Positions 56,094 to 61,283 of a stretch of DNA of 61,283 nucleotides are shown here, one piece after another; the first letter of the stretch is position 1, and each line of letters starts with the position of its first letter. Position numbers and translations under genes: made by a program. Source of the stretch: Betaproteobacteria bacterium. Lineage in GTDB: Bacteria > Pseudomonadota > Gammaproteobacteria > Burkholderiales > Burkholderiaceae_C. Location of the stretch: positions 1 to 61,283 of the forward strand of contig RFYV01000012.1 of the NCBI GenBank assembly GCA_009921265.1. The letters run 5' to 3'. The notes beneath the pieces are model-generated. The model did not search any database and was not told where the DNA came from. It saw only the letters and a program-made list of their open reading frames with translations.

Positions 56094-56288
56094 TTATTGA
56101 CCGGCTTGCTTTTGGGCAAGTATGGTTTTTGCGCGCGCAATGCTGCGTCGTGTTTGACGCATTTGAGCTGTGTTGTTGAGTTGTTGAGTGGCTTTTTGCA
56201 TGCGAAGTCCAAAATGTGCTTTTTGCAATTCTTTGACTTCGTTGGCTAAAGTGGCCACGTCTTTTTGGCGTAATTCAGCAGCTTTCAT
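56094..56288 (-). CDS. rpmC: 50S ribosomal protein L29
   Basis: 64 aa. [36 protein letters not shown], then [16 protein letters not shown], the L29 signature at the peptide tunnel exit. Between rplP (17 nt) and rpsQ (9 nt). Confidence 0.96.
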   Translation of the reverse strand: MKAAELRQKDVATLANEVKELQKAHFGLRMQKATQQLNNTAQMRQTRRSIARAKTILAQKQAGQ

Positions 56289-56305
56289 TTGTTATTTCTC
56301 CTGAA

Positions 56306-56722
56306 TTATTGGCCAATCATGCGAGCCACAAAAGTGGTGCGCAAGGGCAGTTTGGCAGCAGCAAGGCGAAATGCCTCACGCGCGAGTTCTTCGGGCACCC
56401 CTACGATTTCGTAAAGGATCTTACCGGGCTGAATTTCAGCCACGTAGTATTCTGGATTGCCCTTACCGTTACCCATACGCACTTCAGCAGGCTTTTGCGA
56501 AATAGGTTTGTCAGGGAAGATCCGAATCCAAATGCGTCCGCCACGTTTGACGTGACGTGAAATTGCACGACGTGCAGATTCGATTTGACGCGCAGTGAGA
56601 CGGCCACGATCTGTGGACTTAAGACCGAAGTCACCGAATGCAACAGAGTTACCTCGTGTTGCAATGCCCGTGTTGCGGCCTTTTTGTTCTTTGCGGTATT
56701 TACGGCGTGCCGGTTGCAGCAT
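56306..56722 (-). CDS. rplP: 50S ribosomal protein L16
   Basis: 138 aa, standard length. [59 protein letters not shown], with the Arg and Lys contacts to 23S rRNA. It starts 2 nt after rpsC. Confidence 0.98.
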   Translation of the reverse strand: MLQPARRKYRKEQKGRNTGIATRGNSVAFGDFGLKSTDRGRLTARQIESARRAISRHVKRGGRIWIRIFPDKPISQKPAEVRMGNGKGNPEYYVAEIQPGKILYEIVGVPEELAREAFRLAAAKLPLRTTFVARMIGQ

Positions 56723-56724
56723 GC

Positions 56725-57606
56725 TTATTCTCCTTTTCCGTCCGCAGCCGTGCCAGTGGATGCGGGCGCGGTCACCTTGCGGACGCGCTTGGCGGTGGTT
56801 TTGGGAGCATCAACAGCTTCAGCGGGTTTATCGCTGCCATCTGTTGGTGCGGCATTGGTTGAGCCACGGCGTCCACCGCGTGCAGGACGATCGCCTGCAG
56901 AGCGTGCATCACGACGGGGTCCACGTGGGCGACGCTCTTCTTCATTGCGTGGCTCTTGGGCAACAGGCGCATCGTTGCGACCCAATGTGTCGCCCTTGTA
57001 AACCCAAACTTTGACGCCAATCACACCATAAGTGGTTTTGGCTTCAGAGGTTGCGTAATCGATATCGGCGCGCAATGTATGAAGTGGCACACGGCCTTCA
57101 CGATACCACTCGGTACGCGCAATTTCAATTCCATTGAGACGACCCGCAGACATGATCTTGATGCCTTGAGCCCCCAAACGCATAGCGTTTTGCATGGCGC
57201 GCTTCATGGCACGGCGAAACATGATGCGTTTTTCTAATTGTTGTGTGATGCTGTCAGCAATCAGTTGCGCATCGATTTCGGGCTTTCGCACTTCTTCGAT
57301 ATTGACAGCTACTGGCACGCCTAAACGCAAGGCTAATTCTTTTTTGAGAAATTCGATGTCCTCGCCTTTTTTACCGATGACCACACCCGGACGAGCAGAA
57401 TAAATGGTGATTCGTGCATTTTTGGCAGGACGCTCAATAACGATGCGTGAAACAGCGGCGTTTTTGAGTTTGACTTTGAGGTACTCGCGCACCTTGATAT
57501 CTTCGGCCAACATGCCAGCGAAATCTCGATTGCTTGCATACCAACGACTGGCCCAATTACGGCTCACCGAGAGGCGGAAACCGGTGGGGTTGATTTTTTG
57601 TCCCAT
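56725..57606 (-). CDS. rpsC: 30S ribosomal protein S3 with long C-terminal tail
   Basis: 293 aa; E. coli S3 is 233 aa. The KH and C-terminal domains are normal ([18 protein letters not shown] ... [13 protein letters not shown]), then a tail of about 85 residues: Arg/Gly-rich ([22 protein letters not shown]) followed by an Ala/Thr/Lys stretch. Burkholderiales S3 proteins often have a basic tail, but the final Ala/Thr/Asp part looks unusually long. Binds the mRNA entry channel of the 30S head. Confidence 0.97.
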   Translation of the reverse strand: MGQKINPTGFRLSVSRNWASRWYASNRDFAGMLAEDIKVREYLKVKLKNAAVSRIVIERPAKNARITIYSARPGVVIGKKGEDIEFLKKELALRLGVPVAVNIEEVRKPEIDAQLIADSITQQLEKRIMFRRAMKRAMQNAMRLGAQGIKIMSAGRLNGIEIARTEWYREGRVPLHTLRADIDYATSEAKTTYGVIGVKVWVYKGDTLGRNDAPVAQEPRNEEERRPRGPRRDARSAGDRPARGGRRGSTNAAPTDGSDKPAEAVDAPKTTAKRVRKVTAPASTGTAADGKGE

Positions 57607-57621
57607 ATCTTCCTAGACCTT

Positions 57622-57951
57622 TCAGTTACCAACCGTCACATACACATGGCATGTGGGCTTGCTAATACGATTACCACGGCCTTTGGCGCGTGCTGTAAAA
57701 CGCTTGAGCGTTGTGCCTTGCTCCACATAAATGGTTTTGACACGAAGTTCATCAATGTCTGCACCGTCGTTATGTTCTGCATTAGCAATAGCTGACTCGA
57801 GCACTTTTTTGACAATGCCGGCTGCTTTTTTCTGTGTGAAGGTCAGGATGTTGAGGGCCTGGTCCACTTTTTTGCCGCGAATGAGGTCTGCAACCAATCG
57901 ACCCTTGTCGACTGATAAACGAACGCCTCGCAGGACTGCACGTGTGTCCAT
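57622..57951 (-). CDS. rplV: 50S ribosomal protein L22
   Basis: 109 aa. [30 protein letters not shown] at the N-terminus and the exit-tunnel hairpin with [25 protein letters not shown] at the C-terminus, no indels in the macrolide-sensing loop that I can see. Between rpsS and rpsC. Confidence 0.98.
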   Translation of the reverse strand: MDTRAVLRGVRLSVDKGRLVADLIRGKKVDQALNILTFTQKKAAGIVKKVLESAIANAEHNDGADIDELRVKTIYVEQGTTLKRFTARAKGRGNRISKPTCHVYVTVGN

Positions 57952-57960
57952 TTGCTCTCC

Positions 57961-58239
57961 TTACTTCTTTTGGACTTTTTTGTCCGCAGGGTGACCTTTG
58001 AAGGTACGTGTCAAGGCGAATTCGCCAAGCTTGTGCCCTACCATTTGGTCGGTGATGTAAACAGGAACATGCTGCTTACCGTTGTGAACGGCGATCGTGA
58101 GCCCAATGAATTCGGGCAGGATCATAGAGCGGCGTGACCAGGTCTTGATTGGTTTTTTGTCTTTGTTGGTTACCGCTTTGTCAGCTTTCGCTGCTAAATG
58201 GTGGTCGACAAAGGGTCCTTTTTTGAGTGAACGTGTCAT
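57961..58239 (-). CDS. rpsS: 30S ribosomal protein S19
   Basis: 92 aa. [65 protein letters not shown], all S19 signatures. Standard length and position between rplB and rplV. Confidence 0.98.
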   Translation of the reverse strand: MTRSLKKGPFVDHHLAAKADKAVTNKDKKPIKTWSRRSMILPEFIGLTIAVHNGKQHVPVYITDQMVGHKLGEFALTRTFKGHPADKKVQKK

Positions 58240-58249
58240 GTGCTACCCC

Positions 58250-59074
58250 TTATTTCTTGCGACGCGAAACGATCATGACTTGCGTTCGCTTGTTGTTGCG
58301 GGTGCGGTAGCCCTTGGTGAGATTGCCCCAAGGATCCACAGGTGCACGACCTTCGCCCGTACGTCCCTCGCCACCACCATGGGGGTGATCGATTGGGTTC
58401 ATGGCAACACCACGCACGGTTGGACGAATGCCCATCCAGCGCTTAACGCCAGCTTTACCCAATTGACGCAGGCTGTGCTCTTCGTTGGAAACTTCGCCAA
58501 TGGTTGCACGGCACTCGATCAGAACCTTGCGAACTTCGCCCGAGCGCATACGCACTTGAGCATAAGCGCCTTCACGCGCCAACAAAGTGGCAGATGTGCC
58601 AGCCGAGCGCGCAATTTGTGCACCCTTACCAGGACGCAATTCGATGCAATGAATGGTGGAGCCAACAGGAATATTGCGAATAGGCAATGTGTTGCCTGCA
58701 CGAATCGGAGCCTCTGAACCACTCAGCACGGTTACGCCGACTTCAAGTCCGCGCGGTGCAATGATATAAGTGCGCTCACCGTCTGCATAACAAAGCAATG
58801 CAATGTGTGCTGTACGGTTTGGGTCGTATTCGATGCGCTCAACTTTGGCAGGAATGCCATCTTTGATCCGACGAAAGTCTACGATACGGTAGTGGTGCTT
58901 GTGACCACCACCTTTGTGACGCGTCGTGATGTGACCGTTATTGTTGCGACCTGCTTTTTGAAACTGTGGCACAAGCAACGGTGCAAATCCAGCTCCTTTG
59001 TACAGGTGATCGCGAGTGACCTTGACCACGCCGCGTTGGCCTGGACTGGTCGGTTTCATTTTAATGACAGCCAT
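58250..59074 (-). CDS. rplB: 50S ribosomal protein L2
   Basis: 274 aa. [40 protein letters not shown], and the peptidyl-transferase loop [23 protein letters not shown], ending [13 protein letters not shown]. Two nucleotides after rplW. Confidence 0.98.
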   Translation of the reverse strand: MAVIKMKPTSPGQRGVVKVTRDHLYKGAGFAPLLVPQFQKAGRNNNGHITTRHKGGGHKHHYRIVDFRRIKDGIPAKVERIEYDPNRTAHIALLCYADGERTYIIAPRGLEVGVTVLSGSEAPIRAGNTLPIRNIPVGSTIHCIELRPGKGAQIARSAGTSATLLAREGAYAQVRMRSGEVRKVLIECRATIGEVSNEEHSLRQLGKAGVKRWMGIRPTVRGVAMNPIDHPHGGGEGRTGEGRAPVDPWGNLTKGYRTRNNKRTQVMIVSRRKK

Positions 59075-59076
59075 GA

Positions 59077-59391
59077 TTAAGCACCCTCCCCAGAGAGGTT
59101 GAGTTCTTGACCTGGCTTGAGCGTGACATAGGCCTTGCGAATATTGTCGCGACGACCAACGGAACGGCCAAAACGCTTGGTCTTACCCTTGGTGTTAACC
59201 ACTGAGACGCCCTTGACTTCAACCTTGAACATGAGTTCAACAGCGGCCTTGATTTCGAACTTGGTGGCGTTTTGTAAAACTTTGAAGGTGACTGAGTTGG
59301 ATTTTTCTGCAACCATGGTGGCCTTTTCGGACACGATGGGCTCGACCAACACTTGCATCAAACGGCCTTCATCAAATTTGGTGGTGCTCAT
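59077..59391 (-). CDS. rplW: 50S ribosomal protein L23
   Basis: 104 aa. [61 protein letters not shown] and [20 protein letters not shown]. Docking site for trigger factor and SRP at the tunnel exit. Its ATG overlaps the rplD stop (ATGA). Confidence 0.97.
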   Translation of the reverse strand: MSTTKFDEGRLMQVLVEPIVSEKATMVAEKSNSVTFKVLQNATKFEIKAAVELMFKVEVKGVSVVNTKGKTKRFGRSVGRRDNIRKAYVTLKPGQELNLSGEGA

Positions 59392-60008
59392 GCGAACATC
59401 TCCTTGATTTGTTCAATTGCGGCTTTGGTAATGATCACTTTTTTGTAATGCACCAAAGAAACGGGGTCAGCATAACGAGGCTCAACCACCAACACATTGA
59501 TCAGGTTGCGTGAGGCAAAGTACAAGTTGTCATCAACTTCGTCGGATATAACCAGCACGGAGTCGAGATTCATGGCCTTTAGTTTGGCTGCGAGCAATTT
59601 GGTTTTGGGTGCTTCGACTTTGATCGATTCAACCACGGCCAAACGGCCTTCGCGTGCCAACTGGGAAAAGATGGAGGCCATACCAGCTCGATACATCTTT
59701 TTGTTGATTTTTTGTGTAAAGTTTTCTTCGGGGCTATTAGGGAAAATGCGACCACCGCCACGCCACAAAGGAGAAGAAGTCATACCTGCGCGAGCGCGGC
59801 CTGTTCCTTTTTGTTTGAATGGCTTTTTGGTGGAGTGCTTGACTTGTTCGCGGTCTTTTTGAGCGCGTGTACCTTGCCTTGCATTGGCTTGATAAGCCAC
59901 CACAATTTGGTGAACCAAATCTTCGTTGTATTCACGACCGAAAACGGTTTCTGGCACATCCATTTTGGATGATGCTTTACCTTGGTCATTGAGGAGTTCG
60001 ATTTGCAT
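59388..60008 (-). CDS. rplD: 50S ribosomal protein L4
   Basis: 206 aa. [78 protein letters not shown] (the tunnel loop) and later [16 protein letters not shown]. In E. coli L4 also represses its own operon. It starts at the rplC stop (TGATG). Confidence 0.97.
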   Translation of the reverse strand: MQIELLNDQGKASSKMDVPETVFGREYNEDLVHQIVVAYQANARQGTRAQKDREQVKHSTKKPFKQKGTGRARAGMTSSPLWRGGGRIFPNSPEENFTQKINKKMYRAGMASIFSQLAREGRLAVVESIKVEAPKTKLLAAKLKAMNLDSVLVISDEVDDNLYFASRNLINVLVVEPRYADPVSLVHYKKVIITKAAIEQIKEMFA

Positions 60009-60679
60009 CAGTTTGCTCCCTTGGCAGCGACTTTGATCGCTGGGCGAACAGTTACAAAACCACCAGCGGATCCAGGCACAGCACCTTTGATCATGAGGAG
60101 TTGCCGCGCTTCGTCAATACGAACTACGTCGAGGTTTTGTGTGGTACACGTGATGTCGCCTAAGTGGCCCGACATGCGCTTACCAGGAAACACGCGGCCA
60201 GGATCTTGCGCCATTGAAATAGAACCAGGCACGTTGTGCGAACGGCTGTTACCGTGTGATGCACGCTGTGACTTGAAGTTATGGCGCTTGATGGTTCCTG
60301 CAAAACCTTTACCGATAGAGGTGCCTTGCACATCTACTTTTTGACCCACTGAAAAAATGGCTGACACAGGAACAGTTGCGCCTGTTGCATATTGAGCAGC
60401 AGTTTCTGCTGTAACTCTGAATTCTTGGGTTAATTCGCCTGCTTCGACACCTGCTTTGGCGTGGTGTCCAGCGGAAGGCTTGGTGACGCGCGATGCTTTG
60501 CGCAAACCAAATGTGACCTGTAAGGCCACGTAGCCGTCGTTTTCTTGGGTCTTGACTTGGGTCACGCGGTTGTTTGAAACATCGACCACTGTGACAGGCA
60601 CTGTATCGCCCTCATCAGTGAACAGACGCATCATGCCCACTTTGCGACCAAGCAAACCCAAACGGGTGCTTTGACTCAT
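60008..60679 (-). CDS. rplC: 50S ribosomal protein L3
   Basis: 223 aa. [85 protein letters not shown], with the methylatable Gln region. First gene of a transcript that probably starts at its own promoter at 60783-60812. Confidence 0.98.
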   Translation of the reverse strand: MSQSTRLGLLGRKVGMMRLFTDEGDTVPVTVVDVSNNRVTQVKTQENDGYVALQVTFGLRKASRVTKPSAGHHAKAGVEAGELTQEFRVTAETAAQYATGATVPVSAIFSVGQKVDVQGTSIGKGFAGTIKRHNFKSQRASHGNSRSHNVPGSISMAQDPGRVFPGKRMSGHLGDITCTTQNLDVVRIDEARQLLMIKGAVPGSAGGFVTVRPAIKVAAKGAN

Positions 60680-60758
60680 TGTTTTTCTCCAAAACTCTCA
60701 CCAAAACCACTTCAATTGGCAGCTTTGTTTGTATGTGAAAGAAGGTTGATAAATCCCC

Positions 60759-60772
60759 GCACAACTTTGTGC
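60759..60772 (-). promoter_or_regulatory. Leader hairpin upstream of rplC
   Basis: GCACAA-AG-TTGTGC, a perfect 6-bp stem with a 2-nt loop (or 5 bp with 4-nt loop), shortly after the predicted transcription start of the rplC operon. Possible site for ribosomal-protein autoregulation; function inferred. Confidence 0.35.
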
Positions 60773-60782
60773 TGAGCCTGCC

Positions 60783-60812
60783 ATTATAAACCCCAAACCA
60801 AGCTTGACGCAA
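60783..60812 (-). promoter_or_regulatory. Promoter for the rplC-rpsQ operon
   Basis: Minus strand: -35 TTGCGT (60812-60807), 18-nt spacer, -10 TATAAT (60788-60783), a perfect consensus -10. The start would fall near 60776, about 97 nt before the rplC ATG. This makes rplC onward transcriptionally separate from rpsJ. Confidence 0.7.
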
Positions 60813-60837
60813 GATTTTGGAAGCTTTTTTTAATTGA

Positions 60838-60859
60838 GGCGCCCGTTTTGTGGGGCGCC
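60838..60859 (-). repeat. GC-rich stem-loop after rpsJ
   Basis: GGCGCCC/GGGCGCC, 7-bp stem with an 8-nt loop, starting 8 nt after the rpsJ stop on the minus strand. Not followed by a U-tract (TCAATTAAAAAAAG follows), so it is not a canonical terminator; perhaps a 3'-end stabiliser or Rho-linked stop. Confidence 0.5.
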
Positions 60860-60866
60860 AACCCAA

Positions 60867-61181
60867 TTACTGGAGCTTAATTTCCACATCAACGCCAGCA
60901 GGAAGATCGAGTTTCATGAGTGCGTCCACCGTTTTGTCGGTGGGGTCCACGATGTCCATCAAACGCTGGTGTGTGCGGATTTCGAGCTGATCACGACTGG
61001 TCTTGTTGACGTGAGGCGAGCGCAAAATGTCAAAACGCTTCATGCGTGTTGGCAAAGGAACGGGACCTCTAACAATAGCGCCTGTGCGCTTGGCGGTGTC
61101 AACAATTTCTGCTGCGGATTGGTCGATGAGTTTGTAATCAAAGGCCTTCAAACGAATACGAATTTTTTGTTTGGCTGACAT
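60867..61181 (-). CDS. rpsJ: 30S ribosomal protein S10
   Basis: 104 aa, also NusE in antitermination. [62 protein letters not shown] is the S10 signature. It begins 3 nt after tuf, so it belongs to the tuf (str) transcript, as in other betaproteobacteria. Confidence 0.98.
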   Translation of the reverse strand: MSAKQKIRIRLKAFDYKLIDQSAAEIVDTAKRTGAIVRGPVPLPTRMKRFDILRSPHVNKTSRDQLEIRTHQRLMDIVDPTDKTVDALMKLDLPAGVDVEIKLQ

Positions 61182-61184
61182 TGA

Positions 61185-61283
61185 TTACTCCATGATCTTT
61201 GCAACGACGCCGGCGCCGACGGTTTTGCCGCCTTCGCGAATGGCAAAGCGCAAACCTTCTTCCATCGCAATGGGGTGGATCAG
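61185..61283 (-). CDS. tuf: Elongation factor Tu (second copy), 3' end only
   Basis: Partial; the last 32 codons plus stop. Reads [19 protein letters not shown] then [13 protein letters not shown], the invariant EF-Tu C-terminus. Co-directional with rpsJ. The other tuf fragment at 1-95 is the 5' end in the same orientation, so the region is flanked by direct copies of tuf. Confidence 0.97.
   Translation of the reverse strand: MIHPIAMEEGLRFAIREGGKTVGAGVVAKIME

Noticed and set aside
60838..60859. Intrinsic terminator after rpsJ
   Set aside because: The stem is good but A-rich rather than U-rich sequence follows, so it is listed only as a stem-loop.

Overview
The window looks like chromosomal DNA of a free-living betaproteobacterium of the order Burkholderiales, with a compact genome and moderate GC (mid-40s % by eye, not computed). 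The grounds are gene order and families: tRNA-Tyr/Gly/Thr-tuf; trpE-G-D-C; lptA-lptB-rpoN; bamE-dapB-exbBD-leuS-lptE-holA-proA; fur/hprK-ptsN-hpf; a regulatory-type PTS (EIIA-Man, HPr, EI); a proteobacterial gshA/gshB pair; and the split str/S10 ribosomal region. A Polynucleobacter-like or related freshwater lineage would fit, but that is inference. I see no insertion sequence, prophage, integrase or CRISPR array. Both ends lie inside a tuf gene in the same orientation, as expected if assembly stopped at the tufA/tufB repeat.

Layout. 1-0.5 kb: start of tuf and the tRNA-Thr, -Gly, -Tyr genes of its operon. 0.56-6.5 kb: ung and the tryptophan operon trpE-trpG-(threonine aldolase)-trpD-trpC, preceded by a short leader ORF carrying W-P-W-R-P-W. 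6.6-10.9 kb: rpe divergent from apaG-thiL-pgpA-pncC-hydrolase. 10.9-18.3 kb (minus): argS, SPOR protein, dsbA, lptA, lptB, rpoN, rlmL-like, PIN protein. 18.4-21.7 kb: SLAC1/TehA-type channel and malate synthase G. 21.7-22.7 kb: AT-rich stretch with small or broken ORFs. 22.7-36.3 kb (minus): bamE, dapB, exbB, exbD, leuS, lptE, holA, proA, gshA, kup, gshB and a photolyase-like protein. 36.3-40.1 kb: fur, hprK, ptsN, hpf, an MFS transporter. 40.1-41.3 kb: a structured leader and corA. 41.3-46 kb: fadD and three-gene proton-translocating transhydrogenase. 46-54 kb: Nudix, an orphan molybdenum hydroxylase subunit, PTS genes, MFS, CoA-transferase. 54-55.7 kb: cytochrome c', cytochrome b561, peroxiredoxin. 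55.8-61.3 kb: rpsQ back to rpsJ and tuf.

Most genes are housekeeping: translation, Trp/Lys/Pro/glutathione synthesis, outer-membrane assembly (LptA/B/E, BamE), redox balance and carbon/nitrogen signalling. The most unusual signals are: (1) a sigma-54 factor that lacks its N-terminal activator-response Region I while the rest is intact; (2) a corA 5' leader with one long hairpin and two mutually exclusive pairings, riboswitch-like; (3) a Trp-rich, apparently leaderless trp leader peptide followed by a candidate attenuator and a sequence able to mask the trpE ribosome-binding site; (4) a photolyase-family protein with the FAD domain first and an unknown domain after it; and (5) a decayed AT-rich island of small lysine-rich ORFs.
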